Part shown: in pieces, positions 24,159-36,082 of the stretch
Position numbering within the stretch: position 1 is the first letter of the stretch
Layout of the letters: the number at the start of each line of letters is the position of its first letter
DNA from: Streblospio benedicti
Taxonomy: Eukaryota > Annelida > Polychaeta > Spionida > Spionidae
Direction: 5' to 3'
Assembly (NCBI GenBank): GCA_019095985.1
Contig: CM032666.1
Location: forward strand, 37,765,066 to 37,829,065
Length of the DNA: 64,000 nucleotides
Translations under genes and position numbers: made by a program
The notes under the pieces: model-generated
What the model was told of the DNA's origin: nothing
Database searches by the model: none
The model's input: the letters and a program-made list of their open reading frames with translations, nothing else

Positions 24159-26636
24159 AACTATATATATATGTAGTGTTTCTTTTCTCCGAATGTGCCT
24201 TACTACTGTTATCTATTATTCTGAATATTTTAGATGAATCTGAATATTTCAAATGTACCATCATTTTAACCATGTTAAAAAGTCTAACATTGAAATATTA
24301 TGCATATTGAATTTTAGAATATGTTCGGTATTAATCTTCAGCAGGGTATAAAACTTGGGAACATTTTCTCAGACCAAAGTAGCCGGTCTTAACAAAAATT
24401 CCAGCCGTTAATTATGGTAACTAGCAAAAAGTTGCCAGGCCATCAGGCCGTGAACTTTTGAAATTAGCCAGCCCAGACTCAAATTAGCCGGCACTGGGCC
24501 ATGGGGTAAGCTATATTTTTGTACTTTGCTATCAGCGAGGACCATAATTATGATGGGTTTTGTTAGCAATACTTAAGCTGAATTATTATGTGAGATGTTA
24601 AGTAGTCCAAGACCCCGTGGTCCCTGCATTAGTGGTATAGTGGTCGATGTTATCTATTATGGTTTTTCATTTGATTATTAAAGACAGCCGATATTCACAA
24701 GATCCAATGAACTTTATTTTGATGAATTTTACACGTAGTGCTCAATGTAAAGAATTTTTAACATCAATTGTGAAGATCCTTACATTAAGTTTTTCAACGG
24801 GGCCACAAACAGGGCTAGCAACTGTGAAATGGCCAGCCCTCAATATCAGCGTTGCAATCCCAAAAAGCAGCCTGCCCATTGGGCAGTGAACTTCAAAATG
24901 AGGCAGTCCTGTGTGAAATTAGATAGCATCATAACAGGGTCTGTAAAAAAGTACAGTCCTTACCTTTCAGACTGACAAAATGATCATTTCATTATATTTT
25001 TTATATATATATATTAATCACTTATGCAAATTTTGTAAAGAGTTAAAGTTCAGAAATTTGCTTCGTGTGTCATTGATTCATTATGCATATTAATTGTTTT
25101 GACCAATCACATATCTATCTATATGTACATGTTGTAGTCAACCAAACTTGTTTATCTCCGCATTTATTAATGTACCCGATATTTATTATATGAGTAGCTG
25201 GCACTCGTGCACTGAGTAGTCTGTTTTTAATTGATTTTATTTTATATGAAATTATTGCTCAGGTGATATTTTTGTTGGCAGCACATGTCAACAGAAGTTT
25301 AGTGTAGTTTGTGTGTTTTGTTGCATTATATTTACAATGTTAGGAGTGTTTAAAAATGTATGAATGCATTTTGATTGTGTAGTGTGTCTGTATGTTGCTG
25401 GTTCAATTATGCTGTTAATGAATCTAGGAAATATTAAGTTAGTTATTTAGAACTAGGAAATTGAAATAACTATGAGATCATGCTTCCAATAATTTAACTT
25501 TAAATATTATTGAAGTTAAGCTAGCAATTGTGACAATGCATTTGGTCACATAAATGATACCGTGAATATCCTCAACTGAGAAAATGAAGAATGGGAAGAC
25601 CTCCTCTGAGAAGACCTCTTGTGCATTAACTTTTCTACTTAGTAATAATGTAAATTATGGCGTACCAGTTAACGATGGAATATCCTGAGCAACGGATGGC
25701 TTTCTTGGGGGGAAAATAGTGAAAATCACCAGGTTTCAAAATGAATTCTCCATTATTGATAAGATGGTGTGGTTTCCAAAACGAAAAAATAAATAAATAA
25801 TGAAAGTAACAGAAATCATGGAAAAAGCCAAGTGTATGAACAATTAATTTTTAATTGAACTGTTTTACATTTGTACACTAATTAATGACTTACCAGGTAT
25901 AATTAACATAAATAAAACCTTTAATGCATATTTTGTGAAGTCATATTCCATCAAATTCAATCATCGGAGGGGGGGGGGGGGGGGGGGGGAGATCCCCAGC
26001 AAAAAAATCCTCTGCAACTGATGTATTTGTGACTGCAAATTCGTTTCTGTTATTTAGGATATTCACTGTATATCACTCTATATAGTATATAATAGGCTCG
26101 TGAACGAGCAAAAGCAAGTTTTGAGAAATGTATTGAGCCCTTGATATTCAGGGTGCTGTATATATAAGGAGTCTAAAATTATGCTTTTTGTTAAAGTGAA
26201 TAAAGAAAGGTGGTAGAAACTGAAAAGATTGAAAATAAACCTTTATTATTCTCAATGTTAGTATTACTCTTTGACATCAAATATTTCCCCAAGAAACTCA
26301 CAGTAAAGAACATAACTGTACTTGAACACATTAAAAAGTACAACAGTTGTTGAGGGGCTAGAACAAATCAAGTAACCCCCTAACTTATTTATAAAGTACA
26401 AAATTATGCACGTACATTAGTTTCACCACACTAAAAATGTGTGAATATTACTAACAACAAATTCATTGGCAACCAAACATGAACATAACTCACAAAAGTT
26501 ATTACAAAAATTATATACAGTCTTGTCCTGGTTTTATGCATGCTGCAAACATAAATTTTTGCATTCATAGTCTACTTATCCACTCAAAAGCCTCCATTTA
26601 TTCAAATTTTAAAAATCTCCATTAGCTCAAAGCGCG
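24159..26636. other. Convergent intergenic region, AFG1L to CSTF2
   Basis: Tail-to-tail spacer of 2.5 kb. Repeated GGCCAGCC / GCCCATTGGGCAGTGAACTT-type words at 24360-24520 and 24790-24920 suggest an unidentified dispersed repeat. A 21-base G run lies at 25969-25989. TTTATT at 26242-26247 is a likely CSTF2 poly(A) signal on the minus strand. No gene was seen. Confidence 0.5.
25969..25989. repeat. Poly-G run of 21
   Basis: An uninterrupted G tract in the AFG1L-CSTF2 spacer. It could fold as a G-quadruplex on the plus strand, and its length may be inexact because of sequencing. Confidence 0.85.
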
Positions 26637-29600
26637 TTAGTTGCTAGAGCTTCGAGCGATCTGTTCCTTGAGGATGAGGATGCTGCGCCTCTGGTCTGGA
26701 GGCAACATGGCGATCTGCTCATCTGACAGCTGCAGCACTTGCATGATCAATGCAGCCTGAAACATCAACACAAAGTTTGTGACATCAGAAGGAAAACTGC
26801 AATCCGTGGTACTATAGGTTTTATTATTTATTCCTGATCATGACAAATCCATTTCTAAATATTGCATACAAACCATACAATACTTGTACACAAAACCATA
26901 ATTCTTGAAAAATAATAGTACCATATACAGAAAAAATATCCAAAAGATGTACCTTCTCCTGGTCCTGTCCGGGAGCTCCAGTACCTCCTCCCATGTTGCC
27001 CAGCCCGGCCAGAGAATTGCCCAAACCAGGACCACCAGACTACAAAAAGACAGATTTTAATAGTACTTCAAATACTTGTAGATCATGTGCATTTGTGTTA
27101 TCCCATACAAATAATTCAAGCGTTCAATTATATTACATTTAGCTGGTGTACAATATTTGCTTTTAAAATGTTTAGTTTTATCATCAAATCTCTCACTGCT
27201 TTACAAAATATATAGGATAAATTTCCCAATACCTAATCAATCATAATCAACATGAAACTGCAAACAATATTATAGAAAAAGCAACAATATAAAACAGCAT
27301 CTCACCGGTGGTCCTGGACGTCCGGGTGGTGGACCGCCTGGCCCAGGTCCCATGGGCCCTGGACCTCCCCGTTGGCTGCGTGGATCACGCTCCGCTCGCG
27401 GGTCTCTGCCTCCGGGGGGCCCCGCCTGGGAGGATGGGGGCGGGCCACGTCCTGCCATGCTGGATGGAGGCGGGCCACCGAGGCCGGGCAGACCCGGCCC
27501 GCCAGGCGGAACTGTGGGCAAAACATCAACAGTGTGGTACATTGATTTATAGCAGTGAAGGTCAATAATGTACAGCTAGTCTAGCTTAGATCACCAGTCA
27601 CTAAAACCGGCCATGCACATAAACCGTGAATTATATTAACTACAACGGGGAGTTCACGTCATACGTAGTACAATTCACGGATTGTGTGAATGGCCGAGCT
27701 GTGTGATGGATGCTGTAAGTTGTAATTAAAGCTAGTAAATAATAAGTTAGAATTTTTTAGAAAAGAGTTAATTTAGAGCCATTCGACACATAAGCAACGG
27801 GATTAGTTACCTCTCAGATCTCTGTCCTGCGGGAACCTGTCCTGGGGCGGTCCTGGTCTTCCTGGAGGGCCACCACCCATGTCACCGGCAAATCCTGGTC
27901 TGTCACCCAACAGTCCACCAGATGGTCTAGGAGGTCCTACGTAATACATCATGCTTGCTGTAATTCATATATCAAAAAGAATAATTGTAATATACTAGTG
28001 TTTTTCTATCACACATTGTGAGGTTACACTCACTGAACTACTATCCATACACTTAGACTCCAATGAAACTCAATATATTACATGAGTAAAAGAAAAAACC
28101 CATCATGTATAGTTTATAACAAACACCTACCAAATATCACACATAATCAAGTGCTCTCACCAGACATTTAGGTTATCACTCAGTGTCAGCTTATTTCATA
28201 GCTATATTCTCCAGCAATAATAACAAAAGAACCCTTTAGCATGACCTAATTATCATCATGTACAATATTGACAAGACTTACCACGTGGTGGTGGTCCTTG
28301 GTCCATAGGGACAGGGCCTCTTTCTGGCATCCTTCCACCGGGCCCACCTGCGCACAAGAAAGTAGCAATGCATGCAGCATATACATTTCATATACAAGAA
28401 AAAGTTACTTCACATTGGGAAATGTTTACACAATGAGATAATTCTCATTATGTATGTCCTCCAAAATTCTAAAGTATCCAATTACATACTACAGTTGCAC
28501 TAGTTGAAGTACAACTCAAAGAAAATAAATGAAAAATTCAAGTAAACGAATATCTTGAGTTATAAGAGTGATTTTAAATGCTAAATAACAAGTGTTATAG
28601 CTATTTGCTCAAGTGGTCCATAAATATACATATCAGAGTTTGTGATAACAGGTTTAACAATATTTGAAGATTGAGACAGAGCCAAAGCAAAAATATCCAT
28701 ACCTGGTCCGCCAAACTCTGGCCTTGGCCCCCTCATCGGCCCTGGCCCACCCATGCTAGTTGGCGGCCCGCTAGATATCGGTGGTGGCCCTCTCCCAGAC
28801 ATTGCTGGCCCACTGGACATTGGCGGCGGCCCTCGTGGGCCACCAAGAGATGTCACAGGGGCAGAGGATGCCGGAGGCATCCCTGATGTTGAGGCGGAGA
28901 TTCCAGGGAAGTCTAGAAGCTGCTGTAAAATGTATAGAATACCTCGTTAGATTATAACTATGGATAGGTGACTTTAGGTGTCAAGAAAAATTATAGGGCA
29001 CTTGGATGAAAATAATGTGTACAGCCACATAACGACCCACCCCAAAATTCGGACGGTATCAAAATCTGAAGCAATAATTAGTAAAAAGGATATCTAAAAA
29101 ATTATGCTACACATGAAGAAATGAGTTTAAAGATCTTGAAAAAATCATAAATTTGAAAATACAGTATTTTCTAGACTGAAGCCCTTACCGATTGTGGACG
29201 AGGTCCATCGCCAGCAGATGGTACCAGAGGTGGAATCTGCTCGGTTTGTCGGTGAAGCATGGCCTGAATGAAAGCTCGCAAAATTATTCACTTTTAAATA
29301 TTTCATACAAATGTTATTGTACCAACTGAATACTCATTTGTAGTGCCATCCTTGTTAAGAGTTACACTATCATCAAGGTAAGATAGTAGCATTTGTAGAT
29401 TTTTGCTACTATATAATATACATAAAGTTATCTAATTTTACTAGTTTAATAGTACTTTAAAATGTCAATGGAATGGAATTATCAAGTGCTTCCATGTTAA
29501 ATAGTGGACAATTAAAACTCTATAATTAAGAAATACAGAGCAGTTTAGTATTAGTTCTGCGACTCAAAACTCACCAAAGCGACATTTGGGTCAACAATCT

Positions 29601-32089
29601 TCATGACGATCTGAGCTTGGAGAAGAGCATATGCTAATTGGGGATTTTGTAGAAGCATATTCCTTGCTTCATTTGGGTTATTCTGGATGCACATCTAAAG
29701 ACAGATCACACCATGTTAGTAAAACAATAGGACATGATTCTACTTTCAATACACCAACATTAAATCCCCAATAGTGGTTGGTTGAAGAGCAACAACGAAA
29801 AATTGATGTCGAAATAATTACAAAAATACAAGAAATATGCAATGAGAATAAATTCAAAAGTACCTTCATTTGTTTCATCAATTCAAACATTTGCTCTGGG
29901 GGAAGACTAGCAACTGCTTTAGAGATGGCTTCAGGTGCTTTTTCAGACTCTACCGGGTCGCCATAAGGACTCTGGAATAGTACAAACCAGATGAAAGTTC
30001 AATGAAGCTGTTAACTTCATGAAATTAAACAAAACATATGTATGTTTACAACACACATATATAACAAATACAATAAAAGAGAAAAAAAATAAAGCGCATG
30101 TAATACCTCAATCATGGGACCTCCAAGTGCCTGTTGCATGCCTGAAATTTCAGAGAAAGAATTGATAGTCTTTCACGTTAATGATGTCATAACTTAAGCA
30201 GTTAGTTTCAATACATTCTTCTCAGTAAGAATTTCTATATTCAGACTACAATCCATCAAAGAATAAAAACTACATTATTACAAAATCCCATTATGAAGTT
30301 GCTTACTCCTGTCATCTTTGCTCTGTTCCCCAGCAGCAACTCCTACTCTCAGAGGACGGCCATGAAAGTCATAGTTGTTCAAATTTCGCATCGCACTCTG
30401 AGCTGTTTCCACATCCTGGTATTCACAGAATCCATATCCTTTAGGTTTGCCAGTTTCTCGATCGTATACGATTCTGAAATATGAGAGCATAATTGTTTCT
30501 ATAGAATCCAGATGGTTAATGACATTTTATGGCAAAGTGCTTCAGATTCGTTTTACTCCTTACAGACAAAAGTTAATCAATAAATGCTTATGTCAATCAT
30601 ACCTGAAACTAACCACAGGACCTGCTTGGGTGAAAATTTCCTTCAATTGATCTTCACCAGCTTCATAGGGTATATTTCCCACTAAAACGGCACAAAAATC
30701 ACATTAAATCAAAAGATTTACAACACGTACAGAGTACACACTCTTAAGTTTTTGCATGACACTCAAATGTGACACATCACTTGAGCACTGTCCATGATTT
30801 TTTTCATTATGTAAGATTTGTTGATAAGACAACACTATCACCCAGACCTAATGATTTAACACATCAAATTCTTAATTTTACAGAAAAAAAACACATAAAA
30901 GATTTTTCTTTTCGTTAAAACTTTGCTGTTCTAGAAGATTGCACGGAGACGTCCTTGTGCTGGAGGACATAGGTCTGGAGCGAGCAGTTGAATGCATATG
31001 AGCTGGGCATAAGCACAAATTCAGAGGAAAAGAAACGAGAACGAGTAGATTAAAACGGTAAATCGCACCATATTTTCAAGTGGAATAGGCTTCCCGCTAA
31101 GAGGCTGAGCAAGTTGTCTACAATGTCCATAACTGCAATGGTCCAAGCATACTTGGGCTTATGACCATCGCTCCATCCCAGTTACTGACTATACCTATCG
31201 ATTAGGTTGAGAGCGCTAACAAGGCTTTACTAGATCTATACTTGTCAATCTAGTTTCAGGTTTCTTATTTGAAAATTTAGGTGTTAATAACCACTCTTTC
31301 TACAGTGCCAATTAAGGCACTAGCCATGCTAAGAGACAGCTTCCACACATACGGTTTCCTCTATTAATGTAATATTCTATGTAGAGGACTGCTGATAACA
31401 TTCTTTATAACAAGGTCCTCGTTAGTACAGTGGTTAGAGTGCACGACCAACAAACAGGATTTGCCTGCATCGTGACTTCGCGCTACGGCCTCGGCACACT
31501 TTGTGTCGCCAAAGAGTTACGTCATGCGTCTGCCACTGTACTGCTGATTTCCACACAGCGTGTCGCTACTGTCAAGTATATCATAAAAGACAGTGACGAC
31601 ACCAAGCATGAGGTTCGGAAGCCTCGTTAAAAGACGTGTCCCGTGTAGAGGAGAGTCACCCCTCTGCACGCAAAGAACTCACCTAGCTTGAAAACAATAG
31701 CTAGTGTGATCCCTCCACATAACCTTGGCTCAGTTGGTTAAATAACCTGCCAAACAAACAGGACCACATTGGAAATAAACAATACATATATATGTAGGCA
31801 TTCATGTGCTATCCTTGGAACAGTAGTTCCTAAACTAACTACTACTACCACTGATAGCCTTATACCTAAGCACTTGTATTATCGCCCACCGGTTTTATTT
31901 CCATAAAACTTCTGCGATGTTTGCATGCTAGGTTTTGAAGTAATATGCTCAATATTGTAGTATAAAGTTGCACTGAGTATTCGTTTATAACTATCAGTGT
32001 AAATAAATATGATAATTACCGAATACTGATCTCTGAGCTCGTTCTTGTGCAGTAAGTGCACCTTGTGGCTGTGGAGCACTGGTAGCCAT
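26637..32089 (-). CDS. CSTF2: Cleavage stimulation factor subunit 2 (CstF-64), complete
   Basis: Binds the GU-rich element downstream of poly(A) sites and acts with CstF-77/50 in mRNA 3'-end cleavage in the nucleus. Exons in gene order: 32089-32020, 30681-30603, 30473-30307, 30141-30107, 29971-29864, 29694-29575, 29263-29189, 28922-28703, 28347-28282, 27936-27811, 27511-27306, 27039-26953 and 26756-26637. Total 1479 nt, 492 residues. The RRM spans about 21-105: [19 protein letters not shown] (RNP2) and [10 protein letters not shown] (RNP1). The hinge that binds CstF-77/symplekin spans about 120-200 ([33 protein letters not shown]). The C-terminal helical domain is [20 protein letters not shown]. 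The linker is Gly/Pro/Arg-rich (GGPG, GPPP) and lacks the MEARA pentapeptides I recall from vertebrates. It is head-to-head with MPC1. Confidence 0.96.
27606..27697. mobile_element. Palindromic MITE, 'GGCCATGCACATAAACCGTG' family, copy 1
   Basis: The left arm AACCGGCCATGCACATAAAC pairs with the right arm CACGGATTGTGTGAATGGCC. It matches 58365-58466. It lies in a CSTF2 intron. Confidence 0.7.
31414..31716 (+). mobile_element. tRNA-derived SINE
   Basis: About 300 bp in a CSTF2 intron. The head TCCTCGTTAGTACAGTGGTT closely resembles the 5' end and A box of a tRNA-Asp; a degenerate B-box region follows. The body from 31609 is shared with 20034-20140. There is no internal coding. The SINE family was not named because I cannot align it to references. 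Confidence 0.7.
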
Positions 32090-32345
32090 TTTGATAACAC
32101 GGAAGCCGGGAATCTCGAAATTTATCGTGCACCTGTCTAGACACTGAAATGTTGTAAAAAACAAATTATCACATTTTTTTTTTTAGTTCTCTCGGCATCA
32201 TTAGTACAAGGGCTCAAGCAGTAGCAGTGTTAAATTGAAGAAAATACGTTGATCCTTATTGCAAGTCACTTACAGAGCTACAAATCGATTAAACATTGTT
32301 TACAAGTGCACGAGAAAACACGAGAGGTTATTTCAGCAAGTCAAA
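32090..32345. promoter_or_regulatory. Bidirectional promoter of CSTF2 and MPC1
   Basis: 256 bases separate the divergent start codons, so both core promoters and 5' UTRs are expected here, with TCTCGA and poly-T elements but no convincing TATA box. Inferred from arrangement. Confidence 0.6.
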
Positions 32346-35300
32346 ATGTCAGGGTTAAGCTGGGGAAAATATTTGACAAGGTATATTGATGCAGATTGTC
32401 ACAAAATCGTCAGCTCACATACATATATCTCAGTATAGTCAATAGCTCTATTGAAAATATGGCGAATGCATGTAATGTGGGGATTTATAAGACCTGGATG
32501 CCCATAATTCCAGAGTACGAGGCCATGCCATGGCCTAGTAGTAGTACTCTGGAATTATGGGCCTATGCCCCGGGACCCATGCTTAAATCTACATCGACCA
32601 ACATGTACATTCTAATATTCTCAAGAAAACCCTCACACTTCCTCTTGGGTTGCAATAACCAAATACATTCGGTATAAGACAGCTAGCTAGTCTTAAAGAA
32701 GATTTATCGAAATGTAGGCCAGGATTTTCGGGTTAGGGTTGCAATAGACGCACGTACGTGTGCCGCAGTGATGTAAACATGAAAACTTATGGAACATTTA
32801 GCTTTGTCATAGAGCTACAGCGGTTCCGAGTGCAATGTAATTGTTTGGCAAGGTACAGATATTTCATGTATAAGGTTGGCAATATTTAAGCCCCATTAGC
32901 AGCCTCTGGTCCAAAACCTCTCCAGTACTTTAACACAATGATACATGTACATAACATATGAAATCAGTTTTTATTCACAACTAGCTGGCCCGTCTCTTAC
33001 AGAGCCTATTTTGTGTGTGATGGAAATGAAAATTGGAAAAAAAAAATAGATTTATAGATCTACCCTCAGGATCTACCAAACACCTATACATATGGATGCA
33101 TGTTCTTAATCCGTGTGTTACACAATTCGCTTGAGGTCCCATTTCAACCACAGAGGCAATTTAGACAATCAATTATGCTTGTTCGACTGATGCGAAGCCC
33201 AAGCATCTGTGGTTACAACCTTCAATCAGGGGTCACGTCCGTCTCGCTGAAAGAGGACATTATGATTACTGCTTGGAGGTTGGTCCCGCTAGTTTGTGAT
33301 TCAACGTTCATGTGGAAGGTCGAGTGTTTGCTGTCGGGACAGTATGCATGCACGGCTGTGGAGACCATTTCACCCATCAAAACACTAAATTTCTAAAGCT
33401 ATCTCCTAGAATATAAATTTATATATGCACTTTATAACAGCATAGAATCCTTTCAAAATACCGTAGAAGTTCAAAATAAGGTTTTAATAGGCCAATAACA
33501 CTGGAATCGGCGCCAAGAGTCCTAAAGGCACGGATTTGCCTCAGAATAAAAAAAACAACCATGGGGGCCACGCCCACTCCACGCGTTTGTGTATTGATAT
33601 ATTAATTATCAAAATATAGTAACTTCAGACATCAAAAATGGTCACTTTCCCCTACAATTGTGTGGGTATGTGACAATGTTTTCACCTAGCTCGCTGGTAT
33701 GTGATCACGTGATGTGTGATGCGGGAGTTTCCTTGAGAATACATGGATAAGGCTGTGCCTTTGGAAGCAACTGCTTGTGACTTAAGTGAGATTTGGGAAA
33801 ATAGATCTCATTGATTTTCCTTCAAATATTGCCCATTCCCATGTGTTAACACAATCTCACCAGTATCAAGTTTTCATCACGAAATTTAATTAGTAAAGTA
33901 TTAAGGGCAGTTGATATATAATAGTTGTATATCAAAAGAATGGCAAGGCAAATAAGTCCATTATTTTAGATCGCAAATATCTAAATTTCTTATCTAATGC
34001 ACTTCGTATTTTTTTCTTTTTCATTGTTCCTGATCAACATTGATGCTTTGCAACAAAATAGCACTGTAAGTAAGAAATACATGAAATTTACCTATATTAT
34101 TTATAGGATTCATATATAATTCATAGTTCAAAATAACCTGTTGAAATACCATTACAAGCTCAAAATTGATTTGTACCTTTTTATTTTATTGACTTATGAA
34201 AACAAATGTCTGCTATACATGTCCAGTCTTCACATATTTACTACATTAAATTTTTTAATGTGCCTATTTTTTCTCTTTTCCAGCATTTTTGGGGACCAGG
34301 TAATATCTCTTATTTATTGAATGAGTATAAATAAATGTAATTTTTTGCATATGAAAATTTATAAAATTCTAAACAAAGTTTTTCCGGTACCCATTTTATA
34401 AAATCATAAAGATTGTTAGGGTATAAATAATATTGACATGAAACATTTATAATGACTATAATTCTTGAAAAATATGTTTGTTTTACATGTATATGTAGAT
34501 TTTAGTGTCAAAGCACACTATATTTAATATTAGGCATGTTTTGTAATTCAAAATGGTGTATTATATTTTTGCAGTGGCCAACTGGGGTCTTCCTTTAGCT
34601 GCTATTGCAGATGCTCAAGATAATCCAGAAAAGATCTCTGGAAAAATGACAACTGGTAAGGTAAAATTCTAACATCACTAAAGTAAACCCTGTTTTGTGA
34701 TATGCTTGATCAATTACATATGCATAAAGACTCTGAGTATTATGTGTCAAACATAGCCAAATGATTTTAAGGGCTGGAGGGGACGATTGTGAAGTAGACT
34801 GGGCAGCCTGGCCACATCGTCAAATTGAATAACTCATGACCTCTAAATGAAATTTTACTTAGGATTTGATTGACAATGTATAGATGTGCTGCATCATAGT
34901 TAAATATTATTGTCCAATTGTTCTAAAAATTGTAAAGATTTTCACATTTACTTTGCAACATACAAAATGAAGATGTACCGATAGGATTCCTGTTGTACAC
35001 AAATTACTTATCAAAGTCCTATCATTTTTGCAGCGCTTTGCATATATTCTGCATTGTTCATGAGATTTGCCTGGAAGGTTCAGCCAAGGAATGGTCTCCT
35101 ATTTTTGTGCCACGCCACAAATGAGGCTACACAGCTGTTCCAGCTCACACGTTTCACAGATTTCTAGTGAGTACTATTGTATACACATACTGTGTCATAA
35201 TTTTCAGTGATAAAATTTGGAACTGGTCCATCAGCCCGAGGCTAGTACAACCTTAGAAGGGGCAGTAATGTTTCTCAGATGATGGCCCGGCTTGCAACCA

Positions 35301-36082
35301 TAAAATTTGGTGGAATTTTGCGTTCGATTTTTGCAGAAGCCCCACTCCCATACCAAAGAGCTTGATCTTGTCTACCTTCACTATGCAAACAGAATATGGT
35401 GACAGTTGACAGTTGTATAAATCTTTTAAATAAATTCAAGAAGTTTCTGGAGGGGGGAGGGGGATGCCCCAGACTCCCAAGCAATGCTTTGCACCTTCTG
35501 CGCTTGCAGCGCCAGTAATGTATCATAAGGGCCAGTGAAGATTTTAAAATACTGGCCCTTCTTGCCAATCTGGGCTACTTGCCAATTTTTATCACTGAAT
35601 TTTTCAACATTTATGCTTTTACAAGCAATATATTCATAAGCGTTATGTGTTTTGAAATTCCAATTAAATCGTGCAAACTAAATTGTGCTGTTTATATAAG
35701 TGATTCCCAGTGCTTTTTGATACATTTTCAAGCTTTTCGATGATATGTCTTTAGCAAGTATATCATGGTAAAAATATGTTTGCTAAACAGGTATGAGAGA
35801 GGGAAACTTGAAAATAAATTATGTTAATTTTAGTGTATAAATAAGTATTGAAATCATTTTACTGTGTGTGCTTTTCTTATCTTTGTGCTGAGGGTTTTAA
35901 TTTATAGTTGAAGCTGGTTCCTCACCACAATTTTTTGATTTTGTGATTATAGCTATCGAAAAACACCTGAGCAGCAGCAAGAAACCGTCCAGTATTACAG
36001 AGAAAAGGCAGACAAGAAACGAGCGGAACTACAGAGAAAGAAAGAAGAGGCGGCCTTAGCAAAAAAGGCAGCCCAGAGTTGA
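32346..36082 (+). CDS. MPC1: Mitochondrial pyruvate carrier subunit 1, complete, two microexons
   Basis: One subunit of the inner-membrane heterodimer that imports pyruvate into mitochondria. Exons: 32346-32380 (35 nt), 34062-34065 (4 nt), 34284-34299 (16 nt), 34575-34655 (81), 35034-35166 (133) and 35953-36082 (130). Total 399 nt, 132 residues, all phases consistent. Joined at these sites the protein begins [32 protein letters not shown] is the near-invariant MPC1 motif and cannot be formed without both microexons. [20 protein letters not shown] and [19 protein letters not shown] are the other conserved helices. The C-terminus carries about 30 extra charged residues ([20 protein letters not shown]) compared with the 109-residue human protein. 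A poly(A) signal lies at 36264. Confidence 0.93.
32500..32562. repeat. Perfect 19-bp inverted repeat
   Basis: GCCCATAATTCCAGAGTAC at 32500-32518 is the exact reverse complement of 32544-32562. The 25-base loop holds GGCCATGCCATGGCC, itself partly palindromic. It lies in MPC1 intron 1, 120 bases from exon 1. It may be a small foldback element. Confidence 0.8.
34062..34065 (+). other. MPC1: 4-nt microexon of MPC1 (CACT)
   Basis: Read as AATAG|CACT|GTAAGTAA with a T-rich tract upstream (33995-34030). Exon 1 ends in AG, so AG+C ACT gives Ser-Thr, exactly the residues before HFWGP in MPC1 proteins. The donor is a full consensus match. Confidence 0.85.
34284..34299 (+). other. MPC1: 16-nt microexon of MPC1
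   Basis: CATTTTTGGGGACCAG between TTTTCCAG and GTAATATC. It encodes HFWGP plus the first base of Val; the next exon begins TGGCCAACTGG and continues VANWG. The upstream tract is strongly pyrimidine-rich. Confidence 0.93.

Noticed and set aside
27270-27568. Overlapping long ORFs on both strands, Gly/Pro/Arg-rich
   Set aside because: They are shadows of the GC-rich CSTF2 exon 27511-27306; only the spliced minus frame joins its neighbours in phase.
31414-31490. A functional tRNA-Asp gene
   Set aside because: Only the 5' third resembles a tRNA; the anticodon and T arms do not fold and the sequence continues as a SINE.
33100-33396. 98-codon ORF in MPC1 intron 1
   Set aside because: No family match, wrong phase to serve as an MPC1 exon; the STHFW junction is explained by the CACT microexon.
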